A stretch of 17,086 nucleotides of DNA, from positions 1 through 17,086 of the forward strand of contig JBBSQE010000042.1 in the NCBI GenBank assembly GCA_038258095.1, in the 5' to 3' direction. The first letter of the stretch is position 1, and each line of letters begins with the position of its first letter. The stretch is from JBBSQE01 sp038258095 (GTDB lineage Bacteria > Actinomycetota > Thermoleophilia > Solirubrobacterales > 70-9). A model generated the notes under the pieces. That model was not told where the DNA came from, did not search any database, and was given only the letters and a program-made list of their open reading frames with translations. Both the position numbers and the translations under genes were made by a program. Of the stretch, positions 1 to 8,026 are shown piece after piece.

Positions 1-20
1 ATGACCGAAGAATCACTCCT

Positions 21-1382
21 ATGAGCGACCCGAAGCCAAGCTTGCGGGAACCTATGCGCCGGCCCGCGTTTCGCCGTCTGGCCGCGAGCTACGCGGTCAA
101 CGAGCTGGGCGACTGGATGGGCATCGTCGCCCTCTCGGTGCTCGTCTTCGACCAGACGAACAGCGCCTTCGCGACGATGGGCCTGTTCCTCGGCACCCGA
201 TTCGTGCCCTCCCTCCTCGGCCCGCTCCTGGTCGTCCGCTCCGAGCGCACGTCCCCTCGGTTCTCCCTCCCGTTCATCTATTGCGGGGAGGCGGCCTGCT
301 TCGCCGCGCTCGCCTATCTGGCGACCAACTTCTCGCTCGCGGGGGTGATCGTGGTCGCGACGCTCGACGGCGCGCTGGCTCTGACCGGGCGCTCACTGAC
401 TCGCGCCGTCGTCGCAGCGCTCCTCGAGCCGTCGGGCGAGCTGCGAGCGGGCAACGCGATCCTCAACATCGCCTTCACGGGCGGTGCCGCAGTCGGCCCG
501 GCGATCGCCGGCGTCATCGTCGCCGGGTTCGGCGCCCAGACCGCCCTGCTTCTCGATGCCGCATCCTTCTATGTGATCGCCGTTCTTCTGCTGACAGCGA
601 AGCACCTCCCCCACGCGGAGCCCGAGCCCGGCGGAATGAGGAAGCGGCTCAGAGCCGGGTTCCGATACATCGCCGGTCGCCCGATCCTCCGCTACCTGCT
701 GATGGCGCAGGCCGCGGCGTTCATCTTCTTCGCCGCCGTCCTACCGATCGAGGTCATTTACGCCAAGCAGACCCTGGGCGCCGGCGACTCCGGCTACGGA
801 CTACTGCTGGCGAGCTGGGGCGGCGGCATGGTTCTCGGAAGCCTGATCTTCGCCGCATTCAGGCGGGCGCCACTCGCCGCCCTCCTGGTGCTGAGCACCG
901 CGGCGGTCGGTGCGGGGTACCTGGGGCTTGCCTTTGCGCCGACGCTCGCGCTCGCCTGCGCAGCCTCGGTGCTCGGGGGCGCCGGGAACGGTGTCCAGTG
1001 GGTCGCCGCCGTCAGCGCCGTCCAAGAGCTGACGGCGCAGGCGATGCAGGCCCGCGTGATGAGCGTCCTCGAATCGGTCGGCACAGCGATGCCGGGCGTC
1101 GGCTTCCTCGTCGGAGGCCTCGTGGCGACGAGCCACGATCCGCGGGCCGTCTTCGGAGTCGCGGGGTTCGGGATCCTGGTCGTGGTCGTCGTCGGAACCT
1201 CACTGATCGCTGCGGCCTGGATCAGACGCCGGACCGGGACCGGACCGGGAGCACTTGACGGCGCCGGGGAGGTTATGGTGGAGTTACGGCCGAGGAGAGA
1301 ATTGATCCGAAGCGAAAGCAATGCTCCGTCTCAGCCAAACCGAGTTCCGCACCGCCAAACCGACCAGGAGGTCATGAGTTGA
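21..1382 (+). CDS. MFS transporter (EntS-like/MFS_3-type exporter)
   Basis: Polytopic inner-membrane protein of 453 residues with about 12 hydrophobic segments from residue 20 to 405, the usual length for a major facilitator exporter. The opening (residues 12-32, arginine-rich, then a segment containing NELGDWMG) and the arginine/glycine-rich short loops resemble the MFS_3/EntS type of drug or siderophore efflux protein; the substrate cannot be read from sequence. After the last membrane segment there is an unusually long, hydrophilic tail of about 50 residues. The start ATG at 21 overlaps a TGA at 22-24 that ends a frame open from base 1, so an upstream gene may end here by an ATGA overlap, but only eight codons of it are visible. 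The stop overlaps the TTG start of the next gene (TTGA), suggesting cotranscription with the peptide transporter. No good ribosome binding site is seen before 21; Met12 is an alternative start. Confidence 0.87.
   Translation: MSDPKPSLREPMRRPAFRRLAASYAVNELGDWMGIVALSVLVFDQTNSAFATMGLFLGTRFVPSLLGPLLVVRSERTSPRFSLPFIYCGEAACFAALAYLATNFSLAGVIVVATLDGALALTGRSLTRAVVAALLEPSGELRAGNAILNIAFTGGAAVGPAIAGVIVAGFGAQTALLLDAASFYVIAVLLLTAKHLPHAEPEPGGMRKRLRAGFRYIAGRPILRYLLMAQAAAFIFFAAVLPIEVIYAKQTLGAGDSGYGLLLASWGGGMVLGSLIFAAFRRAPLAALLVLSTAAVGAGYLGLAFAPTLALACAASVLGGAGNGVQWVAAVSAVQELTAQAMQARVMSVLESVGTAMPGVGFLVGGLVATSHDPRAVFGVAGFGILVVVVVGTSLIAAAWIRRRTGTGPGALDGAGEVMVELRPRRELIRSESNAPSQPNRVPHRQTDQEVMS
1366..1381 (+). promoter_or_regulatory. 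Shine-Dalgarno site deciding a TTG start
   Basis: AGGAGG at 1366-1371 lies 7 bases before TTG at 1379-1381. The next residues are KKLGILSSLL, a typical lipoprotein signal start, so the TTG is the best start for the binding protein although it overlaps the end of the MFS gene. Confidence 0.8.
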
Positions 1383-3025
1383 AGAAGCTAGGGATCCTTT
1401 CAAGTCTGCTGTTCGCCCTGCTCGCGGCAGCATTCGTCCTGTCCGCCTGCGGCTCGAGCTCCAGCTCCAGCACCTCCGGTGGCAAGGAAGGCGGGACCCT
1501 GAAGCTCACCGACACCTCCGCCGCCGACTACCTGGATCCCCAGCTCTCCTACACGGCCGACGGATGGACCGAGATGTGGAACACCTACATCCCCCTCCTG
1601 ACCTACAAGCACGCCGCCGGCAAGGAAGGCTCCGAGGTGATCCCCGGTCTCGCCGAGTCACTCCCGAAGATCACCAACGGGGGCAAGACCTACACGCTGA
1701 CGCTGCGCAAGGGCCTCAAGTACTCCAACGGCGAACCGGTCAAGGCGAGCGACTTCCCCTACGCGGTCAAGCGGATGTTCGTCCTCGACTCCGGAGGCTC
1801 GGCCTTCTACACGGACATCGTCGGTGCGGAGGAGTTCCAGAAGACCAAGAAGGGCGACATCTCAGGCATCAAGGCCGACGACAAGACCGGCGAGATCACG
1901 ATCAACCTGACCGGTCCGCGCGGAACCTTCAACAACGAGCTGGCGCTGATGTTCGTGGCGCCCGTTCCCCAAAGCACTCCAATGAAGGACCAGAGCTCCA
2001 ATCCGATCCCCGGCACCGGGCCCTACTCCTTCATCAGCGCCAACCCGCGAACCGGCTTCGAGATGGAGCGCAACCCGGTGTGGGAGAAGACGAACAGCAA
2101 GCTGATGCCTGACATCCCGAGCGGCCACGTGGACCACATCTCGCTGGCCATCAACAAGAACGATTCGACCCAGGTCGACGACGTCCTCAGCGGCAAGACG
2201 AACTCGATGTACAACCCGCCGCCGCCGGATCGCTACGCGGAGATCAAGTCCCAGTACGACGGCACGCAGTTCCGGGTCGAGAACACGGAGTCCATCTACT
2301 ACTTCTGGATGAACTTCACGACCGCGCCGTTCGACAACCTGAAGGTACGCCAGGCCGTCAACTACGCGGTCGACCCGACGGCCCTGCAGAGGATCTACAG
2401 CGGCCAGCTCACACCGGCCCAGCAGATCCTGCCTCCCGGGTTCCCGGGCTACGAGAAGTACGAGCTCTACCCCCACAATCTCGACAAGGCCAAGCAGCTG
2501 ATCGCCCAGTCGGGCATCAAGGACAAGAACATCACGGTCTGGACCGATGACGAGACCCCGAACAACGATGCGGGGACCTACCTGCAGGATGTCCTCAAGC
2601 AGATCGGGTTCAACGCGAAGCTGAAGATCATCAGTGCCGACAACTACTTCACGGTGATCGGCAACACGTCAACGAAGGACCTCGACATCGGGTTCAGCGA
2701 CTGGTTTCAGGACTACCCGCACCCGAACGATTTCTTCGACATCCTGCTGAACGGCGAGAACATCCAGCCGACGAACAACCAAGTGTTCTCGCAGAACGAC
2801 ATCCCGCCGCTCAACAAGAAGATCACCGAGCTGGCCGTAAAGCCGCTCAACCCGCAGATCGAGCAGGGCTATGCGGATCTCGACAAGGATTTCATGAAGC
2901 AGGCCGTGTGGGCGCCCTACGGCAACCGCACGCTGTCGACGTTCGTGTCGTCGAACATCGATCTCGACAAGGTCATCTGGAACCCGACCTTCGAGGCGGA
3001 CTACACGAGCTTCCAGTTCAAGTAG
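1379..3025 (+). CDS. ABC transporter substrate-binding lipoprotein, family 5 (DppA/OppA-like)
   Basis: Extracytoplasmic solute-binding protein of an oligopeptide/dipeptide-type importer (SBP_bac_5 family, 548 residues, normal length). Residues 1-24 form a lipoprotein signal: MKK, a hydrophobic core, then lipobox LSAC with the lipidated cysteine at 24, followed by a serine-rich linker. The rest shows the family's order: an early stretch on TYTLTLRKGLKYSNGEPVKA near residues 100-120 (the family's 'F.LR.gv.F.dG.p..A.D' motif), GTGPYSF in the middle, and VRQAVNYAVD (the 'vRqAl.yAiD' motif) near 322-331. It starts the transporter set binding protein, permease C, permease B, ATPase D, ATPase F. Ligand is probably a peptide, but family members also bind nickel, sugars or other solutes, so the substrate is not settled. 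A strong terminator follows the stop. Confidence 0.93.
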   Translation: MKKLGILSSLLFALLAAAFVLSACGSSSSSSTSGGKEGGTLKLTDTSAADYLDPQLSYTADGWTEMWNTYIPLLTYKHAAGKEGSEVIPGLAESLPKITNGGKTYTLTLRKGLKYSNGEPVKASDFPYAVKRMFVLDSGGSAFYTDIVGAEEFQKTKKGDISGIKADDKTGEITINLTGPRGTFNNELALMFVAPVPQSTPMKDQSSNPIPGTGPYSFISANPRTGFEMERNPVWEKTNSKLMPDIPSGHVDHISLAINKNDSTQVDDVLSGKTNSMYNPPPPDRYAEIKSQYDGTQFRVENTESIYYFWMNFTTAPFDNLKVRQAVNYAVDPTALQRIYSGQLTPAQQILPPGFPGYEKYELYPHNLDKAKQLIAQSGIKDKNITVWTDDETPNNDAGTYLQDVLKQIGFNAKLKIISADNYFTVIGNTSTKDLDIGFSDWFQDYPHPNDFFDILLNGENIQPTNNQVFSQNDIPPLNKKITELAVKPLNPQIEQGYADLDKDFMKQAVWAPYGNRTLSTFVSSNIDLDKVIWNPTFEADYTSFQFK

Positions 3026-3051
3026 GCCGCTCTCGGAAATCGAGGATCTCC

Positions 3052-3086
3052 ACGGAGGGGCCGCTCGTCGGCCCCTCCGTTTCTTT
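3052..3086 (+). terminator. Intrinsic terminator inside the peptide-transporter operon
   Basis: A perfect 11-bp stem, ACGGAGGGGCC at 3052-3062 and GGCCCCTCCGT at 3070-3080, with a 7-base loop GCTCGTC, continues straight into TTCTTT (last T of the stem at 3080, tract to 3086). It lies 27 bases after the binding-protein stop and before the permease genes. Full or partial termination here would give more binding protein than membrane subunits, a common arrangement in ABC importers. Confidence 0.82.
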
Positions 3087-3095
3087 GGGCTCACC

Positions 3096-3125
3096 TTGCC
3101 GGAGCGCTCCTCCGGTCGTTAGGCT
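3096..3125 (+). promoter_or_regulatory. Candidate promoter for the permease/ATPase part of the operon
   Basis: TTGCCG at 3096-3101 and TAGGCT at 3120-3125 are 18 bases apart and sit directly after the terminator. The -10 box is 6 bases before an ATG at 3132, so transcription would start at or just before that ATG. Matches to the consensus are partial; this is inference from position and spacing. Confidence 0.4.
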
Positions 3126-3131
3126 GCGGCG

Positions 3132-3161
3132 ATGCGTCGTGGAGAGGACGGAGGGGCCTGA
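3132..3161 (+). CDS. Candidate 9-codon leader ORF before the permease gene
   Basis: ATG at 3132 opens a 9-codon frame (MRRGEDGGA) with its TGA at 3159-3161, sharing one base with the permease ATG at 3161 (TGATG). If the TAGGCT box at 3120-3125 is a -10 element, the mini-ORF would be leaderless and its translation would hand ribosomes to the permease gene. No conservation data are available, and so short a frame arises easily by chance. Confidence 0.25.
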   Translation: MRRGEDGGA

Positions 3162-4273
3162 TGGCTGAGCCCACGCTGGGCGGGATGGAGACCTCCGATC
3201 TGGGTGGGGACGAGTTCGCCCACGGCACCGCGGACTACCAGGGCCGCAGCCCGTGGTATCTGGCGTGGCGCAGGCTGAGGCGCAACCGGGTCGCCCTTGG
3301 CTTCCTCGGGCTCTTCTTCCTGATCGTCGCCTTCGTGCTCGCGGCTCCGCTGTGGGCCGACAACGTCGCCCACACCGGGCCCGACAAGACCCACACGACC
3401 GAGAAGATCGTCATCGATGGCAAGAAGGTTGACGTGGTCTCGGTCGACGGCCAGCCGATCGGTCCGCAGTACATGAAGGCCGACGGGAAGTTCTTCCTCG
3501 GCGCGGACGGGACCCTCGGCCGGGACGAGATGGTCAGGCTGATGTACGGCGGGCGCATCTCCCTCTTCATCGGCATCGTCTCGGCGCTGATCACGACCTT
3601 CCTCGCCGTGATCTTCGGTCTGCTGGCCGGCTACTTCGGAGGCCGGCTCGACTCTGCCATCGGAGCCGTCATGGATGTGATCTGGGCCTTCCCGGTAATC
3701 CTGCTCGGGATCGCCCTCGGCACCGCGTTATCGGTCAACGGGCTCAATATCGGGCCGATATCGGTTCCCGACGACTCGGTCTGGATACCGATCGGAATCA
3801 TCGGCTTCGTCTATACGCCCTACATGCTGCGGCCGATCCGTGGCGAGATCCTCGGCTTGCGCGAAAAGGAGTTCGTCGAGGCTGCCGTGGCCCAGGGCGC
3901 CGGCCCGATCCGGATCATGTTCGGTGAGCTGTTGCCGAACCTCTGGTCGACGATCATCGTCTTCTTCACCCTGAACATCGCCAACAACATGCTTCTGGAG
4001 GCAGCTCTGTCGTTCCTAGGTGCCGGGGTCCGCCCCCCGACCTCGTCGTGGGGCAGCATGTCCTCCGAGGGCTTCAAGCTGATCCAGAGCCAGCCTCAAC
4101 TCGTGACGATCCCGGGCCTGATGATCCTGCTGACGGTGCTCTCGCTCAACGTCTTCGGGGACGGTCTCCGTGACGCCCTCGACCCGAAGTCGAAGGTGGG
4201 GCGACGCGCAGGGAACGAGGACCGCGCCGAGACCGGCGGCGCCGTGGCCGCACCGAGCCTCGGAGAGAGCTGA
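3161..4273 (+). CDS. ABC transporter permease, DppC/OppC type
   Basis: One of two membrane subunits of the peptide importer (370 residues). It has an arginine-rich N-terminal cytoplasmic segment (residues 30-43, OppC_N type), membrane segment 1 at about 46-66, an extracytoplasmic loop of roughly 65 residues, the family hallmark LGRDEMVRLMYGGRISLFIG at about 119-138, further membrane segments, and the ATPase-contacting EAA loop at about 238-260 (EAAVAQGAG with conserved G). It ends with GDGLRDALDPK, typical of DppC. The first loop is longer than in classical DppC, with about 30 extra residues rich in K/D/V at about 78-110. GGAGGGG at 3150-3156 is a Shine-Dalgarno 4 bases before the ATG. It precedes the B-type permease by 7 bases, the reverse of the usual B-C order. 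Confidence 0.92.
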   Translation: MAEPTLGGMETSDLGGDEFAHGTADYQGRSPWYLAWRRLRRNRVALGFLGLFFLIVAFVLAAPLWADNVAHTGPDKTHTTEKIVIDGKKVDVVSVDGQPIGPQYMKADGKFFLGADGTLGRDEMVRLMYGGRISLFIGIVSALITTFLAVIFGLLAGYFGGRLDSAIGAVMDVIWAFPVILLGIALGTALSVNGLNIGPISVPDDSVWIPIGIIGFVYTPYMLRPIRGEILGLREKEFVEAAVAQGAGPIRIMFGELLPNLWSTIIVFFTLNIANNMLLEAALSFLGAGVRPPTSSWGSMSSEGFKLIQSQPQLVTIPGLMILLTVLSLNVFGDGLRDALDPKSKVGRRAGNEDRAETGGAVAAPSLGES

Positions 4274-4280
4274 GGAGACG

Positions 4281-5255
4281 ATGGGCAGATTCATCGCCAG
4301 ACGCCTGGTCCGGATGGTTCTCGTCCTCTTCGCCATCTCGATCCTCGTCTTCCTGATCTTCAACGTCATCCCCGGCGGAGGCAGCGACGGGGCGGCCCGG
4401 CGCATCGCCGGTAAAAATGCGACCCCGCAGCTGATCGAGAACGTGAAGGAGGACTTCGGCTTCAACAAGTCCCTCCCGGTCCAATACACGACGCTGATGA
4501 AGCAGATCTTCACCGGGACGCTGGTCTCCTACAACAGCCAGCTCAACGTGGACCAGCAGATCAAGGCCGGCATACCGATCACCTTCTCGCTTTGCATCGG
4601 CGCCGCGATCATCTGGATGTTCTTCGGCATCCTGTTCGGATACCTGTCCGCGATACACGCGGGGAAACTGACCGATCGCGCCCTGACCATCGTCTCCCTC
4701 GCCGGCATCTCACTGCCGGTGTTCTGGCTGGCATCGGTGTTGATCGTCTACTTCGCGACGAAGATCCCGATCTTCCCGAACGGCGGCTACGTCACCTTCG
4801 GCCAGAACCCCTGGCAGTGGTTCAACCACCTGATCCTCCCCTGGGCGACGCTGGTGATCCTCTACATCGGCTTCTACAGCCGGGTGTTGCGCTCGAACAT
4901 GCTCGATGTCGCGAACGAGGACTACGTACGGGCCGCAACCGCCAAGGGCTTGAGCCCACACGCGGTGCGGACACGCCACGTCCTCCGCAACGCGATGATC
5001 CCGATCGTCACGCTCTTCGGCCTCGACTTCGCCCAGATCATCGGCGGCGGCGCGCTGATCACCGAGACGATCTTCAACATGCCGGGCGTGGGTCAATATG
5101 CGGCGCAATCGATCGGCAACCAGGACCTTCCCCCGATCATGGCGGTGACCCTGTTCGGCGCCTTCTTCGTCGTCCTCTTCAACGCAATCGTCGATGTCGC
5201 CTATGCCTATCTGGACCCGCGGATCCGGCTCGGAACATCGGCGGAGACGGGATGA
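4281..5255 (+). CDS. ABC transporter permease, DppB/OppB type
   Basis: Second membrane subunit of the importer (324 residues). It starts with MGRFIARRLVRMVLVLFAIS, the typical short basic N-terminus running into membrane segment 1 (about 9-30), followed by a long periplasmic loop, segments at about 100-122, 135-158, 186-205, 235-262 and 285-310, and the EAA loop at about 213-241 (YVRAATAKGLSP...VLRNAMIP). The C-terminus LDPRIRLG is characteristic of DppB. The reading frame is open further upstream, to 4170, but that part lies inside the preceding gene; ATG at 4281, with GAGGAGA at 4271-4277, is the right start. Its TGA overlaps the ATG of the next gene (ATGA), so translation is probably coupled. 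Confidence 0.92.
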   Translation: MGRFIARRLVRMVLVLFAISILVFLIFNVIPGGGSDGAARRIAGKNATPQLIENVKEDFGFNKSLPVQYTTLMKQIFTGTLVSYNSQLNVDQQIKAGIPITFSLCIGAAIIWMFFGILFGYLSAIHAGKLTDRALTIVSLAGISLPVFWLASVLIVYFATKIPIFPNGGYVTFGQNPWQWFNHLILPWATLVILYIGFYSRVLRSNMLDVANEDYVRAATAKGLSPHAVRTRHVLRNAMIPIVTLFGLDFAQIIGGGALITETIFNMPGVGQYAAQSIGNQDLPPIMAVTLFGAFFVVLFNAIVDVAYAYLDPRIRLGTSAETG

Positions 5256-6327
5256 GCGCCGCGACCGAACCGGGATCCGCGGCGCCCAGCAACGGCTTTC
5301 GCCGCGACGATCTCCTGCGGGTGTCGGACCTCAAGGTCAGCTTCGCGACGGAGGACGGCCTGCTGACCGCCGTCAACGACGTCTCGTTCGACGTTCGGAC
5401 GGGTGAGGTGGTCGCGATCGTCGGCGAGTCCGGTTCCGGGAAGAGCGTCACGGCCCAGACCATCATGGGGCTGACGCGCTCCCCGAACACGAACATCTCC
5501 GGATCCATCGAGTTCCGCGACGAGGAGCTCGCGGGGGCTAGTGACAGAGAGCTCCAGAAGATCCGCGGCGAGGAGATCGCGATGATCTTCCAGGATCCGA
5601 TGACCTCCCTCAACCCGGTCTACAAGGTGGGAAAGCAGATCGTCGAGGCCATCCGCGCGCACCGCGATGTCTCCAAGTCCGAGGCGCGGGAGCGGGCCAT
5701 CGAGATGCTCGATGCCGTCGGCATCCCGGCCCCGGAAGAGCGGGTGGACAGCTACCCGCACGAGTTCTCCGGCGGGATGCGCCAGCGAGCGATGATCGCG
5801 ATGGGGTTGGCGCTCGAGCCCGGCCTGCTGATCGCCGACGAGCCCTCCACAGCGCTCGACGTGACGATCCAGGCGCAGATCATCCGCCTCCTCCAGAAGC
5901 TGAACGAGGAGCGCAACCTCGCTGTGATCCTGATCACGCACGATCTCGGAGTGGTCGCCGAGATCGCCGACAGGGTTCTGGTGATGTACGCGGGGCGTGT
6001 CGTCGAGCAGGGCACGCTCGAGGAGATCTTCTACGACCCCCAGCACCCCTACACCTGGGGGCTGCTCGGGTCGCTGACTCGCCTCGACCGTGACAGGCCC
6101 CACCGCCTCCCCCAGATCCGGGGCGCGCCGCCATCGCTTCTCGCCACTCCCAAGGGCTGCTCGTTTCGGCCGCGTTGTCCGCACGCGTTCGGGAAGTGCG
6201 TCGAGATGCCCGACCTGAAGACCCGGGCCGGGGACTCCCCCGGGCACCTCGATCGTTGCTGGCTCGATGGCGATGCGAAGAGGACCCGCCGGATGATCGA
6301 CGGCCGCATCGGCCTGGAGGAACCTTC

Positions 6328-6331
<4 letters not shown>
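5252..6331 (+). CDS. ABC transporter ATP-binding protein, DppD/OppD type
   Basis: Cytoplasmic ATPase of the importer (359 residues). Motifs in order: Walker A GESGSGKS (58-65), Q-loop glutamine in MIFQDPMTSLNP (about 114), signature SGGMRQR (173-179), Walker B LLIADEP (192-198), D-loop SALD-type STALD, and switch histidine in THD (230). The C-terminal oligo_HPY extension has PQHPYTWGLL and four cysteines at 303, 309, 316 and 336 (CSFRPRC, KC, RCW), the pattern linked to an iron-sulfur cluster in DppD/OppD-type subunits. The start ATG overlaps the preceding TGA (ATGA); the frame is open far upstream to 4592 but only inside dppB-like coding. The end overlaps the next gene by GTGA. Confidence 0.93.
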
Positions 6332-7422
<1,091 letters not shown>

Positions 7423-7465
7423 GCTCGCCTGTAGCGGGCTGAACGAGCGGAAGCGGCCTGAACGA

Positions 7466-7993
7466 GTGGCGACGCGCGTCGCGATCCTCGCCGACACCCA
7501 CCTGCGCGAGCCGTCGGGCCTGCCGGCGCAGGTGGCGGACCTGATCCGCGGAGCTGATCTCGCGATCCATGCCGGCGATATGTCGACGGTCAAGACGCTG
7601 GAGGGGCTCAAGGCCCTGGGAACCCCACTGCGGGCGGTCTGCGGCAACGTCGACGAGCCCGCCGTGGCGGCACGCCTCCCTGAGGAGCTCATTATCGCGG
7701 TGGAGCAGGTGGCGTTCGCCGTCATCCACGATTCGGGGCCCTCGAAGGGCCGGCTGGATCGGCTGCGTGCCGGGTTCCCGAGGGCGGACGTCGTCGTCTT
7801 CGGTCACTCCCACATGCCGCTGCACGAGACCGAGGACGGCTTCCACATCTTCAACCCCGGCTCCCCGACCCAGCGGCGCCGAGCGCCACACCACACGATG
7901 GGAATCGCCGAGGTCGGCGGCCGCTCCGTGGAGCTCGAGCTGATCACGCTCGACCCGTACCAAGAGCGTGGCTCGCCGCAGCGGCGCCGCTGA
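7466..7993 (+). CDS. YfcE/MJ0936-type metallophosphoesterase
   Basis: Small calcineurin-like phosphoesterase of 175 residues, the typical size for the YfcE/Metallophos_2 family, expected to bind two divalent metals and cleave phosphodiester or phosphomonoester bonds. Visible metal-binding motifs: DTH (Asp10, His12), HAGD (Asp38), GNVD (Asn61), IHD (His88) and GHSHMP (His114, His116), then FNPGS. All are intact. The physiological substrate is unknown for most of the family. The GTG start at 7466 gives the canonical short lead-in MATRVAILADTH; no strong Shine-Dalgarno is seen. It is 43 bases downstream of the ATPase gene and 33 bases upstream of the phosphoesterase/pseudo-ligase gene, so it may be cotranscribed with either. 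Confidence 0.87.
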   Translation: MATRVAILADTHLREPSGLPAQVADLIRGADLAIHAGDMSTVKTLEGLKALGTPLRAVCGNVDEPAVAARLPEELIIAVEQVAFAVIHDSGPSKGRLDRLRAGFPRADVVVFGHSHMPLHETEDGFHIFNPGSPTQRRRAPHHTMGIAEVGGRSVELELITLDPYQERGSPQRRR

Positions 7994-8018
7994 TCGCGGG
8001 ATCGGAGTGATCTAGCCT
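7991..8018 (+). promoter_or_regulatory. Candidate leaderless promoter (TAGCCT) before the 3'-phosphoesterase gene
   Basis: TAGCCT at 8013-8018 is followed by 8 bases and then the GTG start at 8027, the spacing expected if transcription starts at the start codon. The only upstream match is a poor TGATCG at 7991-7996, 16 bases before. There is no purine-rich Shine-Dalgarno between box and start, which favours the leaderless reading. Confidence 0.42.
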
Positions 8019-8026
8019 TTCGGCCC

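Noticed and set aside
281..1258. Long plus-strand ORF of 325 codons inside the MFS gene
   Set aside because: Arginine-rich shadow frame, typical of high-GC DNA; the MFS frame has the membrane segments and good codon use.
1255..1279. TTGACG ... TATGGT as a promoter for the binding-protein gene
   Set aside because: The two boxes are only 13 bases apart, too short for a sigma-70-type promoter, and no better -10 occurs at 16-18 bases.
4170..4280. Longer start for the B-type permease
   Set aside because: It lies inside the C-type permease coding region in another frame; ATG 4281 has a Shine-Dalgarno and the family-typical N-terminus.
7979..7992. 14-base perfect palindrome CAGCGGCGCCGCTG at the phosphoesterase stop
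   Set aside because: It has no loop, is made of GC-rich codons for QRRR plus the stop, and has no T-tract; likely chance in this composition.
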